A stretch of 64,000 bases of DNA from a bacterium M00.F.Ca.ET.205.01.1.1 (GCA_004791255.1 SRUQ01000013.1:35538-99537); one strand, 5' to 3'; numbered from the stretch's first letter, positions 52,319-61,525 are shown. Translations and numbers: made by a program. The notes: generated by a model from the letters alone, not told the origin.

Positions 52319-53212
52319 ATGGCCCGCAGACTGCCACCGCTCAATGCCTTGCCGGCCTTCGAGGCCGCCGCCCGGCATCTGAATTTCTCCCGGGCGGCGG
52401 ATGAGCTCAACGTCACCCATGGCGCCATCAGCCGGGCGGTAAAACATCTCGAGGAACAGCTCGGCGTGCAGCTGTTCGAGCGGGCGACGCGCTCGGTGCG
52501 GCTCACCCCGGTCGGCAAGCCCTATGCGCTGGCGGTGCGCGAAGTGCTCGACCAGCTCGCTCTGGCGACGCAGACGGCAACCTCGCGCCATTCGGGTTCG
52601 ACGCTGAATGTCAGCACGTCGGACGGCTTTGCCGGGAAATGGCTGGTGCCGAGGCTCTACCGCTTCCACCGCGCGCATGGCGATCTCGACGTGCGCGTCT
52701 CGACAACAGGCAGGCTGACCAATTTTCGCGGCGACGGCATCGATGTCGCCATCCGCTATGGCGGCGGCCACTATCCCGGGCTGACATCCGAATTCCTCAC
52801 CGGCGAGGAGGTGTTTCCGGTCTGCAGCCCGCGACTGCTGGAGGGGCCGCATCCGCTGCGCACGCCCGACGACCTCAGGCACCACACGCTGATCCGCGAC
52901 GGCTACCGCATCGACTGGGCTGCGTGGCTGGCCAGCGCCGGCGTCGAAGGCATCGACCCCAACAGCGGGCTCACCTTCGATTCCGCCACCTTCGCGGTGG
53001 AATCGGCCGTGCAGGGCGAAGGCGTGGTGCTGGGGCGCAGCATGCTGGTGTCGGCCGATCTCGCCACCGGCAGGCTGGTGCGGCCGTTCGACCATTCGCT
53101 GAAAGCCGTCTCCAGCTTCTATCTGGTCTACCCACCCGAGGCGATCCGCCAGCGCAAGGTCAAGGCGTTTCGCGACTGGCTGTTTTCGGAAATGCTGCCG
53201 CAGCCGGGCTGA
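52319..53212 (+). CDS. LysR-family regulator, GcvA type
   Basis: A 297-aa regulator beginning RRLPPLNALPAFEAAARH, the hallmark of GcvA-like LysR proteins. The HTH is NFSRAADELNVTHGAISRAVKHLEEQL, and the effector domain contains TSDGFAGKWLVPRL and GEEVFPVCSP. It is divergent from the PhnB-SDR operon and probably controls it. The 120-bp gap includes AT-rich sequence. Confidence 0.92.
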   Translation: MARRLPPLNALPAFEAAARHLNFSRAADELNVTHGAISRAVKHLEEQLGVQLFERATRSVRLTPVGKPYALAVREVLDQLALATQTATSRHSGSTLNVSTSDGFAGKWLVPRLYRFHRAHGDLDVRVSTTGRLTNFRGDGIDVAIRYGGGHYPGLTSEFLTGEEVFPVCSPRLLEGPHPLRTPDDLRHHTLIRDGYRIDWAAWLASAGVEGIDPNSGLTFDSATFAVESAVQGEGVVLGRSMLVSADLATGRLVRPFDHSLKAVSSFYLVYPPEAIRQRKVKAFRDWLFSEMLPQPG

Positions 53213-53360
53213 GACAGGATCGCTCAGCTGGGGATATCTCCCGTGCGGCATCAAATCAGCAAACGATGGTCAGCTATTCGATCGAATTTCTTTGCAAGCC
53301 GTTAATGCGGCCATGCTTGTTAATCAGCGATTGCTAAATAAACGAATCCTGGGGCAAGCC

Positions 53361-53504
53361 ATGACCAAGAACCTCGGCAATGCACGCTACGTGGCCCCAA
53401 AGGACGCGAAAGTCTCGCTGCTCAGCAAGGCCGCGCCGGCGCTGTTCCCGCTGGTCGTGGCGGTGCTGGGCTACATGATCGGGCGGCAGTTCTTCGGCAT
53501 CTGA
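53361..53504 (+). CDS. Small single-TM membrane protein (47 aa)
   Basis: ATG 53361; residues 1-20 are basic, residues 21-43 are hydrophobic (LLSKAAPALFPLVVAVLGYMIG). A 47-aa protein with one TM helix and a short C-terminal tail. The GGGGCAAGCC upstream is a weak Shine-Dalgarno. It lies 12 bp before the convergent end of the antiporter gene. No family known. Confidence 0.5.
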   Translation: MTKNLGNARYVAPKDAKVSLLSKAAPALFPLVVAVLGYMIGRQFFGI

Positions 53505-53515
53505 GGCCGTTCTGC

Positions 53516-55828
53516 TCAGGCGACCGTTTCGGCTGACGTCTCAGCCCTGGGTTCGGCGCGGATCCGCTCGCTGGCCAGAAGCACGACCGGGCAAGCGACG
53601 GTCGCAAACACAGCCGTTGCGGTGTCGCCGAAGAACAGCTCTTCGCCCGGCCGCTGCGTTACTCCCATCACCACTATCGCGGCACCCTTGGTCACCTCCC
53701 TGACGATCGCCTTGTCCGGCGTGGCGCGGGCGCGGATCGCGGTGTCGGCGGTGACGCCGTAACGGTCGGCGATATCGGCGATGTCCTTGAGCACGGCCTC
53801 CTCGCGGCGATGCGAAACCGAACTTGGCCGACGGCCTTTCCGGGCCTGCGAGACATAGAGGACTTTCACGCGAGCCCGATGCGGTCGCGCCAGCGCCAGC
53901 GCGAAATCGGCGGCGCGCCGCGCGACCTCGGTGCCGTTGACGGGAACCAGTATCGTGGCGCCGGCGCGCAGCACCGGTATCTTGCCGGTGGATTTGGCGC
54001 CGTTCAGCACCAGGCACAACGGACCGTCGAAGCCGCTGGTGATGTCGTTCAGCGTCGTGGAGAATGCGCCCTTGTCGGTCAATGCATTCTCCAGCCCGAC
54101 CAGCAAAAGACCGTAGCCCTTGCGGGCTTCCGCGGCGATCGTCTCGGCGGTGGCTTCGAGCTCGGTGCGGGCGGTCAGGTGAACCTTGTCGACTGGCGTG
54201 TCCTCGGCCCTGCTGACGGCACGGGCGCTCCTGGCAGCACCCTTCTGGACCTCTTTCGAGGACCGCTCCGAACCCTTCTCGCCGGCAGGGCTGGGGAGCT
54301 TGCCGCCATCGAGGTGGAGCAGGGTGGTCGGCATGCCGCGGCCGCCGCCGACCAGTCCGGCCAGATAGGCCGTGAACTTGCCGGCCGGGCTGTCGTCGAC
54401 CAGAAGCAGCAGCCGCTCCAGCTTGGAGACGAAGCCGCGCTCGTCGAGCAGCTCGCGGTCGACGCGCTGCTTTTCGGCATCGGCGACCGGCAACCGGCCG
54501 AGCGCCCAGCGCAGCATGGGCGGCATGGTAAGCGTGGTGATGACGGCCATGGTGACGATCATCGTGAACAGATTGTGGGACAGGATGTTCATCGACAGGC
54601 CGATCGAGGCGACGATGACCTCGGTCGAGCCGCGCGCGTTCATGGCGCTGCCGACGGCGGTGGCCTCCTTCAGCGACATGCCGGCGAAACGGCCGCCAAG
54701 GAAGGCGCCACCGAACTTGCCGATGCTGGCGATCGCCACCAGCGCCAGCGTCAGCAGGGCCAGCGTCGGGTCGGCGAGCACGGTGAGGTCGGCCGACAGG
54801 CCGGCCATGCCGAAGAATATAGGCATGAACAGCGCGGTGATGACGCCACGCAACTGGCCCTCGATGTGGTTGGACAGGATCGGCGATTCCCCGACCAGTA
54901 TGCCGGCGACGAAAGCGCCGAGCACGGTGTGGACGCCGATCAGATTGGTGATCAGCGCCATCACGCCCATAATGATCAGGATGACCGATATGACGGCATA
55001 TTCGCTGCGGAAGGAATCATTGCTCCAGCGGATCAGCGCGAACACCAGGCGCCGGCCGATGGTGAAGGAGAACACCATGAACAGCGCCACTTCGGCCACC
55101 GTGGTGATGAGCGGCAGAACCTGCAGGCTGCCATTGGTGGCGATGCCGAAGGTGACGGCGATGATCAGCCAGCCGATCGTGTCCTCGATGATCGCCGAGG
55201 AGATGATCACCTGGCCGAGGTTGCGGCGCATGAAGTTCATTTCGCGCACCACCATGGCGACGATCTTGACCGACGAGATCGACAACGCCGTGCCGAGGAA
55301 CAGCCCGGCGACGATGCGCTGCGTCGGGTCGGGCAGCAAGGAACCGGGCAGGACCTGCGCCAGCGCGAAGCCGCAGGTGAAAGGCACGACGACGCCGGTG
55401 ATCGAGATCGAGAAACAGGCCGCGCCCACCCGGCGCACGAGGCGCAGGTCGGTCTCCATGCCGGTCAACAGCAGAAGCAGCAGGATGCCGAGCTGGGAGA
55501 CGGCATCGATCATGCTTTTCTGCGCCGGATCGGTGGAGAAGATCAGGTGCTGTGCCTCGGGCCAGATCCAGCCGAACAGCGAGGGGCCGAGCACGATGCC
55601 GCCGATCAGCTGGCCCATGATCGCCGGCTGGCCGTAGCGCTGGAAAATCTCGCCAAGACCCCGGCCGACCAGGAGCAGAAGCACGATCTCGGCGACGAAC
55701 AGCCCTTCCGCCGATCCGCCCATGCCCGAGGCATGGCCGCTTGCCGCCCAGGCGGGAGTGCCGAGAACCCCTGCGCCGATGATCAGAGCGGCCAGAAACT
55801 GTGTCTTGAGAGAGAGCAACCGTTCCAT
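53516..55828 (-). CDS. CPA2-family Na+(K+)/H+ antiporter fused to a universal stress (USP) domain
   Basis: A 770-aa protein. The N-terminus has a signal-like hydrophobic stretch, then about 12 TM helices of the CPA2 type (GLGEIFQRYGQPAIMGQLIGGIVLGPSLFG; LGILLLLLLTGMETDLRL; MNARGSTEVIVASIGLS with the ion-binding Asp region in earlier helices). From about residue 470 the tail is cytoplasmic, and residues about 615-750 form a USP domain (ATILVPVNGTEVARRAADFAL and VVMGVTQRPGEEL). The fusion suggests nucleotide or stress control of ion exchange. It is a single gene. Confidence 0.92.
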   Translation of the reverse strand: MERLLSLKTQFLAALIIGAGVLGTPAWAASGHASGMGGSAEGLFVAEIVLLLLVGRGLGEIFQRYGQPAIMGQLIGGIVLGPSLFGWIWPEAQHLIFSTDPAQKSMIDAVSQLGILLLLLLTGMETDLRLVRRVGAACFSISITGVVVPFTCGFALAQVLPGSLLPDPTQRIVAGLFLGTALSISSVKIVAMVVREMNFMRRNLGQVIISSAIIEDTIGWLIIAVTFGIATNGSLQVLPLITTVAEVALFMVFSFTIGRRLVFALIRWSNDSFRSEYAVISVILIIMGVMALITNLIGVHTVLGAFVAGILVGESPILSNHIEGQLRGVITALFMPIFFGMAGLSADLTVLADPTLALLTLALVAIASIGKFGGAFLGGRFAGMSLKEATAVGSAMNARGSTEVIVASIGLSMNILSHNLFTMIVTMAVITTLTMPPMLRWALGRLPVADAEKQRVDRELLDERGFVSKLERLLLLVDDSPAGKFTAYLAGLVGGGRGMPTTLLHLDGGKLPSPAGEKGSERSSKEVQKGAARSARAVSRAEDTPVDKVHLTARTELEATAETIAAEARKGYGLLLVGLENALTDKGAFSTTLNDITSGFDGPLCLVLNGAKSTGKIPVLRAGATILVPVNGTEVARRAADFALALARPHRARVKVLYVSQARKGRRPSSVSHRREEAVLKDIADIADRYGVTADTAIRARATPDKAIVREVTKGAAIVVMGVTQRPGEELFFGDTATAVFATVACPVVLLASERIRAEPRAETSAETVA

Positions 55829-56158
55829 CCAACCCTCAAACGGATGATTTCAGGAAAGTCCGTCAGGCGGTGAACCTCCCTACCTTGTGCCGTCGCCGAC
55901 CTGCCATTCCGGTCCGACGAAAGGCGCCGCGATCGCCATCAGGACGAGCATGGCCTGCGACGGAGCTCTGGGAGGCCGCTCACTCATCGAATTCACCCGC
56001 CGGTTTGAGAAGGTACGCGCGCATCGCCGATAGAACGTACATACCGGCGCAAGGTTGCGAGGCTGCCAGGCGATTGCCTCAGCCGGAACGGATGCCCATA
56101 CGCGCCGTTACCGTCCTGACGCCGGCGAGGCCGGCTGGCACCAAGGCAGGAGATAAAA
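55829..56158. other. 330-bp intergenic region with a possible 35-aa small frame
   Basis: On the minus strand 55987-55880 encodes a short hydrophobic peptide (MLVLMAIAAPFVGPEW near the middle), but the ribosome-binding site is weak and nothing else supports it. The remainder contains the promoter of the antiporter and of the small plus-strand gene at 56159. GGAGATAAAA precedes that gene. Confidence 0.35.
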
Positions 56159-56341
56159 ATGGTCGACACCGCTCACAAGCAGGACAAGCCGAGCAAGAAG
56201 AAAGACACCGACCGCAAGGCAATGCACCTTGCTGAAACGACCGATGTCTCGCCAAACCAGGCTAGGGAATTGCTCGAGAAGCACGGCAATGACATCAAGG
56301 AAGCCGAGAAGCAGGCCAGGAATTTCAAGGCCGAGGGCTAA
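56159..56341 (+). CDS. Small highly charged protein of unknown function (60 aa)
   Basis: ATG 56159 with AGGAGATAAAA upstream. The 60 residues are about one third Lys, Glu and Asp (HKQDKPSKKKDTDRKAMH), followed by a helical segment SPNQARELLEKHGNDIKEAEKQAR. The pattern is of a soluble stress-type protein conserved in rhizobia, as far as I remember. Its 3' end overlaps the convergent DUF763 gene by 4 bp. Confidence 0.65.
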   Translation: MVDTAHKQDKPSKKKDTDRKAMHLAETTDVSPNQARELLEKHGNDIKEAEKQARNFKAEG

Positions 56342-57612
56342 CCCGGCTTGTTCGCAATAGCGGCCGAGCCCGTCTCCGCTTCGGCGGGAGGCGGCTCCCA
56401 GCCGAAGACGCTGCGGCCGCCAAGCTGGTGCGACTGGTCGAATTCGCCGGCGACGATCTCCTTCAGGCTCGGACCGGTGACATAGCGTTCCATCTGCCGC
56501 GCCTGGCCGTCGAGCCGGCGCAAGGCGGCAAGCTCTTCCTCGTTGCCGAGCCTGGCCTTGCGCACCGCCGACTTCATCACCCCAATGGTCTCGTCATAGA
56601 CCTTCAGCGGCACCGGGAAGGGGTGCCTATCCTTGCCGCCATGCGCCAGCGAGAAGCGGGCCGGGTCCGAGAAACGGCACGGCGCGCCGTGCACGACCTC
56701 GGCCACCATGGCCAGTGCCCTGACCGTACGGGCGCCGACGCCCGGCACCAGCAGCAACTCGGGGAAATCCTGCGGGCCGCTCTCGACGGCGGCCGCGATG
56801 TTGCCGTGCAGCCGGCGCATGACGATGTCGCTTTCGCGCACGTCATGATGCGCGGGCATGATCAGGTTCGGCAGCATCGGCTGTGCTGAGACGGGTACAT
56901 TGGGAGGTTCGATGGCGGCGAATTCGCGCACGATGCGGTCGGGGCCAAGCTGGCGCAGAAGGTCGAGCTGGCCGCTGCGCGAGGCCTCGGCGCGATGATC
57001 GGTGAGGTTGACGATCTCGCCCTGTCGCTCGCCCTCGATCGCCGCGTGCGGTTCGTCGACGAAACTTCTCAGGCCCTCGGAAAGCCAGTGGTAGCGGCGC
57101 GCCAGCCTGCTGTCGCCGTTCATGCCTTGCTGCACGACCACCCAGCGGCTGTCGTCGGTGACGATGAAGCCGTGCAGATAGAGATCGAACCCGTCCTGCA
57201 CGGCGGCGCTGTCGACCTTGGCGACCAGGCGGCTGGCGGTGGCCAATGCCGCACCGTCGATGCCGACGCGCTCACCGATCAGTTCGAGTTCATGCGGCGT
57301 CTTGCGTGAATGGCTGCCGCGGCCGCCGCAGACATGGATGCCGAGCTCGCCCGACAGCGGCGTCAGCCCGCGCTTCAAGGCGCCGATGACGCTGGTGGTG
57401 ATGCCGGAAGAGTGCCAGTCCATGCCCATGACGGCGCCGAAGGACTGGAACCAGAAGGGATGCGCCAGCCGGCGCAGCAGCTCGTCGCGGCCATAGTGGT
57501 GAACGATCGCCTCGCACAACACGGCGCCGAGCCGCGTCATGCGGTCGCCCAGCCATTTCGGGACCCGTCCGCCATGCAGCGGCAGGTCGGCGCTGCCGCT
57601 TCGCTGCGTCAC
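56338..57612 (-). CDS. DUF763 domain protein
   Basis: A 424-aa protein. GTG 57612 is preferred, with GGAGGG about ten bases upstream, because the domain opens at once (SADLPLHGGRVPKWL). The DUF763 core is clear: MGMDWHSSGITTSVIGALKRGL, GGRGSHSRKTPHEL and LLVPGVGARTVRALAMVAEVVHG, which includes a helix-hairpin-helix-like element. These proteins are linked by others to DNA or nuclease functions; nothing more can be said from sequence. Convergent with the small charged protein gene. Confidence 0.9.
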   Translation of the reverse strand: MTQRSGSADLPLHGGRVPKWLGDRMTRLGAVLCEAIVHHYGRDELLRRLAHPFWFQSFGAVMGMDWHSSGITTSVIGALKRGLTPLSGELGIHVCGGRGSHSRKTPHELELIGERVGIDGAALATASRLVAKVDSAAVQDGFDLYLHGFIVTDDSRWVVVQQGMNGDSRLARRYHWLSEGLRSFVDEPHAAIEGERQGEIVNLTDHRAEASRSGQLDLLRQLGPDRIVREFAAIEPPNVPVSAQPMLPNLIMPAHHDVRESDIVMRRLHGNIAAAVESGPQDFPELLLVPGVGARTVRALAMVAEVVHGAPCRFSDPARFSLAHGGKDRHPFPVPLKVYDETIGVMKSAVRKARLGNEEELAALRRLDGQARQMERYVTGPSLKEIVAGEFDQSHQLGGRSVFGWEPPPAEAETGSAAIANKPG

Positions 57613-57705
57613 GTTCTCGATTCCCTCCGTCCGGCGAGTCGCGCCGGCAATCTCGGAATAGAGATGGCATCGGCATGCCGATTTGCAAGCCGGCACTCGA
57701 CCGGC

Positions 57706-57766
57706 GGTTCGGAACTTGATTCAGAACCTGATCCTATCGTGCTGTTCGAGAATGATTTTCAAGCCC
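57706..57766. repeat. Degenerate member of the dispersed intergenic repeat family (copy 2)
   Basis: GTTCGGAACTTGATTCAGAA followed by CTGTTCGAGAATGATTTTC is similar to the start of the element at 63908-63985 (GTTCCCGAACTGATTCAGG, CTGTTCGAGCACGGTCTTTT). The downstream hairpin arm is missing or changed. Confidence 0.55.
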
Positions 57767-57775
57767 TGCCTGATG

Positions 57776-58468
57776 CTAGACATGCACATTGCCGATGGAC
57801 AGTTCGCCATTGTCGCCAGGGGTCAGGTAGGCGATGGCAAGCAGCCCGGCATAGAGGATCCCGACAGTCGTCACGATAGCAGGTCCGGGAACCGGACCGA
57901 GCGCTGCGGCGCCGATTGCCTGGCGCAGCGAGCCGACGAAGCCGGCCGGGGCGCTTTGGTCGATCAGGCTTGGCGTCGAGAGTTTGAGGATCCATGCGAG
58001 CAGCAGGATCAGCATCAGGTAGATGTAGTTGCGGCGCAGACGGCGTGCCAGCGCCACACGCTGCGAGACCAGGAATTTCGGCGCGCGCAGGCTTTCGCCG
58101 AGGATCAGCAGCCAGTCGGACGCAAAGTCGGGCTGCGGCGAGAATATCTGTGCGAAATAGTGGCGTTCGAACTGGCGCACGCGAGCCCGGTAGACATCGA
58201 AGAAGCGATAGCGGCGCGCCTCGATCCACAACAAGAGCAGAACCAGAAGCATGGCGAACAGAAGCACGCCGTGATGGGCACTGGCCGTCGACAGCGAAAC
58301 CGAAAGCATGGCTGCGACAACGGTGATCGCCCAGTTGCTGGTGAGGTCGAGACGGTCGCGCCAGCCAGCCATGCGGGCAATCTCGGCGCGGTGGAAGTGG
58401 GACATGACGGTAACCAGCTCGCTCGGCGACAGGGACCTGCCGATGGGCGTTGCCGGCGCGTCGTTCAT
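57776..58468 (-). CDS. DUF2270 membrane protein
   Basis: A 230-aa protein. The N-terminal part SELVTVMSHFHRAEIARMAGWRDRLDLTSNWA is the family hallmark. Hydrophobic stretches at about 45-85, 145-165 and 195-215 give about four TM segments. FFDVYRARVRQFERHYFA is a conserved cytoplasmic loop. The inner-membrane location is clear; the function is unknown. Confidence 0.9.
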   Translation of the reverse strand: MNDAPATPIGRSLSPSELVTVMSHFHRAEIARMAGWRDRLDLTSNWAITVVAAMLSVSLSTASAHHGVLLFAMLLVLLLLWIEARRYRFFDVYRARVRQFERHYFAQIFSPQPDFASDWLLILGESLRAPKFLVSQRVALARRLRRNYIYLMLILLLAWILKLSTPSLIDQSAPAGFVGSLRQAIGAAALGPVPGPAIVTTVGILYAGLLAIAYLTPGDNGELSIGNVHV

Positions 58469-58540
58469 GGTTTCCTCCCAACCCTAGGAAACGCTTCAAC
58501 GGCGATGTCGTTCCCCGGCTGGTGATTCGCCGGTGCGTGA

Positions 58541-58648
58541 GCCGGTGGGATGAGCATGGGTGCCCGGCTCGGCTTCATCTATGGCGGCCAGTTCGCTTCC
58601 GGTGCGATGGAGAACGCGTTCAAGGTCAGTTTCTCGACGCGGTTCTGA
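58541..58648 (+). pseudogene. C-terminal remnant of an autotransporter-type beta-barrel gene
   Basis: A 30-32-codon frame ends in LGFIYGGQFASGAMENAF and then KVSFSTRF before a stop. Alternating hydrophobic residues and the terminal Phe are the beta-signal of outer-membrane barrels such as autotransporters. A stop (58538-58540) and unrelated DNA precede it, so only the last barrel strands survive. It lies directly upstream of a putative immunity gene. Confidence 0.55.
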
Positions 58649-58772
58649 GGAGGCATTGATGGTCGGTCCGCCAGCGAACGGCCGCGCTTCCCTCGGCCAT
58701 GTCGTGCGGAGACTGGGCGTTGCCGTGCTCGCGCCTTCCGAATAGGCTTGTGTCCACCGCGAGGAGGGCGTC

Positions 58773-59435
58773 GTGTCAGTTGACATCTGTGTTTATTGGG
58801 GACCCCGGCAGCAGCCTGTTGAGACCCTTGTAGCTCAGGTCGCGACCTATTTCCGTATCCTGGCGCAAATTGACGATCGGTTGGCCCGCTGGGCGCCAAA
58901 AGGCCCATCGTCGAGGCGGGCGATGTCGTCCGAAGCTGTCGATACAGCCTCTCCGGAAGTGCTGCGCGGCTTTCTGCTGAAAGGGCAGAACAAGACCGAT
59001 ATGCCGCCGCGCCAGCCCATCCCGGAGCTGGGGTACAGCCTGTCTTTCTGGAATCAACGGTGTGGCAATCTCGAAGCCGCTTGCACGGTTCATTGCGGCG
59101 CCTATTCGGACTATCTATCGCAAGATGGTCAGAACAGTGCCTTGCTCGAATTGACCTTTCTGAATGAGGCCCATGTCGCAGCGCCGGTTCTGCTTGATGT
59201 GCTCATCAAAGCCATCGACATCTGGCGGCCTGACTGGGGGACGATCTGGCGCTATGTCAATGCAGGGCACCCGGACGGCGCGCCTTGGGACCGAAGACAT
59301 GTCCAATACGCTTTCTACCAGTCGCAAGGCGGGGTAGGGCCGACAGGTCGCGACATTGGAAGGCGGCAGGTGCTGGGTGCTCAAGGAAGCCTCTGGATCA
59401 ACGACACCGTGGCGCCGTTGATGGAGACGGCGTAG
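58773..59435 (+). CDS. Imm52-type immunity protein
   Basis: A 220-aa cytoplasmic protein, GTG 58773 with GAGGAGGG upstream. The start VDICVYWGPRQQPVETLVAQVATYFRIL and the later ELGYSLSFWNQ and IDIWRPDWGTIWRYVN fit the Imm52 family (polymorphic toxin immunity), which has YWGPR and WDPDWG-like motifs. Members bind and neutralise secreted toxins, but no toxin is intact nearby. Codon use is slightly AT-richer than its flanks. Confidence 0.7.
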   Translation: MSVDICVYWGPRQQPVETLVAQVATYFRILAQIDDRLARWAPKGPSSRRAMSSEAVDTASPEVLRGFLLKGQNKTDMPPRQPIPELGYSLSFWNQRCGNLEAACTVHCGAYSDYLSQDGQNSALLELTFLNEAHVAAPVLLDVLIKAIDIWRPDWGTIWRYVNAGHPDGAPWDRRHVQYAFYQSQGGVGPTGRDIGRRQVLGAQGSLWINDTVAPLMETA

Positions 59436-59513
59436 GCAGTTCGAAGCGCTCGTCTTGTAGCTAGCTCGACCCATCCGTTGACAAGCGGCTTCCTGTCCCA
59501 GCACCATCGCGGG

Positions 59514-59876
59514 ATGAAAGAGACGTGGCCAGGAATCGTTGATTCCCTTCGCGATCGGCGCTCGGCTGACGCGGCCGATGGGTCTGCCTCGGCTATCGGC
59601 GGCGTGGAGACGCTCGCGTCCTTCATCGCGACCGGCCCTTCGCATTCGAGCCTGTTCGGTTGGGTGTCGATGTTCGACCTTTGCATTCAGCAAGTCGATG
59701 TCGAACCTTATGCCGGACCCTATCTTCGGGTCAGCCCCCTCCATTCCGGGCAGATCGAGTTTCGCTATGTCGACACGCACGTCGCTGCGAGACAATGGAC
59801 CAGGCTGGCAACGCCCGATGGTGTTGTCACGAGGTTCGTCCACTTCATGGATCAGCTTGGTTGGGTGCACGGATGA
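59514..59876 (+). CDS. Unknown protein, possible second immunity gene
   Basis: A 120-aa soluble protein from ATG 59514; an earlier in-frame start at 59478 is possible. SLFGWVSMFDLCIQQVDVEPYAGPYLRVSPLHSGQIEFRYVDT is its core. It follows the Imm52-like gene and overlaps the ChaC-like gene by ATGA at 59873, so it may be co-translated with it. The size, acidic nature and context suggest an immunity protein; no family is recognised. Confidence 0.55.
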   Translation: MKETWPGIVDSLRDRRSADAADGSASAIGGVETLASFIATGPSHSSLFGWVSMFDLCIQQVDVEPYAGPYLRVSPLHSGQIEFRYVDTHVAARQWTRLATPDGVVTRFVHFMDQLGWVHG

Positions 59877-60604
59877 GCAAGACAATTTCCGGTACCGCCA
59901 CGGCTACGCGGACATCACAGCGCAAAGCGCCGATGGCGCTGACCGAGGCGCTCGTCGCGCGCACGCTGTGCGTGGTCGAGGATGCCGGGCCGACGCCGGG
60001 CACGATCCAGATGACCGATGACGACTATGCGCGGTTTCGCGACGAGATACTGGCCAGCGCACCGCCGGGGCCGCTGAAACTGTTCGCCTATGGCTCGCTG
60101 CTGTGGAAGCCGGCCGGCGAGGTGAGGGGCGGCGAACGGGCGGTGGCGACGGGGTGGCATCGTTCCTTCTGCTTCACGGTGAAGCGCTTTCGCGGCACGG
60201 TCGAAAAACCCGGCCTGATGATGGCGCTCGACCGCGGCGGCCAGTGCCAGGGCATGGTGTTCGAGATCGCCGAACCGGTGGCCGATAATCTCGAGGCGCT
60301 GCTGCGCCGCGAGATGACCATCCTGCCGGCCGTCAACGTGCCGCGCTGGCTGCAGGTCAGGACTTCGGCCGGTCCGTGCCGGGCGCTCGGTTTCGTCGTC
60401 GACCCCGCCAATCCGCGCTATGCCGGCAAGCTCGACAAGCAGGCGATCGCGGCGACGCTGGCCAGCGCCGTCGGCCATTGGGGCTCAGGCGCGCAATATC
60501 TGTTCGAGACCATCCGCCACCTCGACGCCTGCGGCATCCGCGACCGCAATCTGTGGCAGTTGCAGGAACTGGTGGCGCGGGAGATCGCCGACAAGGCGAT
60601 CTAG
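59873..60604 (+). CDS. Gamma-glutamylcyclotransferase, ChaC-like
   Basis: A 243-aa protein from ATG 59873, with an alternative start at 59935. The core begins at LKLFAYGSLLWKPAGEV; the glycine-rich YGSL motif binds the gamma-glutamyl group. RSFCFTVKRFRGT, GMVFEIAE and EALLRREM (the region of the catalytic Glu) follow. ChaC enzymes degrade glutathione to 5-oxoproline and Cys-Gly. That product would be a substrate for the oxoprolinase at 11045, although no link is shown. Confidence 0.9.
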   Translation: MSKTISGTATATRTSQRKAPMALTEALVARTLCVVEDAGPTPGTIQMTDDDYARFRDEILASAPPGPLKLFAYGSLLWKPAGEVRGGERAVATGWHRSFCFTVKRFRGTVEKPGLMMALDRGGQCQGMVFEIAEPVADNLEALLRREMTILPAVNVPRWLQVRTSAGPCRALGFVVDPANPRYAGKLDKQAIAATLASAVGHWGSGAQYLFETIRHLDACGIRDRNLWQLQELVAREIADKAI

Positions 60605-60610
60605 TCTCGC

Positions 60611-61471
60611 TCAAGCACCCAGCGAAGCTGCACGAACCAGGAAATCTCGAAAGCTCTCCGGTTGCCGGCCGGTGAGGGCGGTGAAGTCGCCGGAGATTTC
60701 GCCATAGCGGCCTGCGGCGATCGAGCCGCAGAGGCTGGAAAACGCCTGCGGCCAGGGGGCGTCGAGGCGCGCCGATGCGAAGGCCAAATATTCATCGATC
60801 GCGCAGGGGCGGTAGAGTAGGGGTTGGTCCACTATCTCGCTGTAGGTGGCGGCGATCCCGCCGAAATCCAGCGCGTGACCTCCGGTGATTGTGTAGAGGG
60901 CGCGGGATTTGTCCGGCCTGGCCGTGACTGCGATGATGGCCGCCGCCACATCGTCGCGCGAGACCGGCGCCATCAGGCCTTGTCCTGCCGACAGCGCCAG
61001 TTCTGCCGATTCCCGCGCCGGCAGAAGAAAGGCGTCGAGGATGAAGTCGCTATAGAGCCCGCAGCGGATAATGGCCGAAGGCATGCCGCAGGCGGCCAGT
61101 CGGCGCTCGGCATCGCTATAGACCGGTGCGTAGTAGAACGGCGAGGCCTCGCCGACATCGATGATGCTGGTGAAGGTGATGTGGCGGACGCCAGCCGCAC
61201 TGGCTGCGTCAATGGCATTGGCGTGATGGCGCATGACCGCCTCTGCATCGCCATCGCTCGAAATGAGCACCAGTTCGTCGATGCCGGAAAACGCGCTCCC
61301 CAGGGCGGAGGCATCCTCGTAGTCACCGACACGCAGCGCTGTTTCGCGGGGCAGGCGTCGTGGCGCCGCCCCAGCGTCGCGAACCAGCGCCGCCACCTTG
61401 TGGCCGCGCGCCGACAGGCCGCGCACAACGGCGCTGCCGATATGGCCGGTGGCTCCGGTGACGAGGATCAT
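60611..61471 (-). CDS. NmrA-like NAD(P)-binding protein / SDR family quinone-reductase type
   Basis: A 286-aa protein if started at ATG 61471 directly before ILVTGATGHIGSAVV, a Rossmann motif GATGHIG. GIDELVLISSDGD, HITFTSIIDVGEASPF and APVSRDDVAAAII are typical of the QorB/NmrA subgroup (NAD(P)H:quinone oxidoreductase 2-like). It may be a redox sensor or reductase. It is divergent from the ArsR gene with an 83-bp intergenic region containing an operator candidate. Confidence 0.88.
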   Translation of the reverse strand: MILVTGATGHIGSAVVRGLSARGHKVAALVRDAGAAPRRLPRETALRVGDYEDASALGSAFSGIDELVLISSDGDAEAVMRHHANAIDAASAAGVRHITFTSIIDVGEASPFYYAPVYSDAERRLAACGMPSAIIRCGLYSDFILDAFLLPARESAELALSAGQGLMAPVSRDDVAAAIIAVTARPDKSRALYTITGGHALDFGGIAATYSEIVDQPLLYRPCAIDEYLAFASARLDAPWPQAFSSLCGSIAAGRYGEISGDFTALTGRQPESFRDFLVRAASLGA

Positions 61472-61525
61472 GAGTATGTTCCAATCTTCTCCCTTGACGA
61501 ACATATATCCCTGTGGTTATACGTC

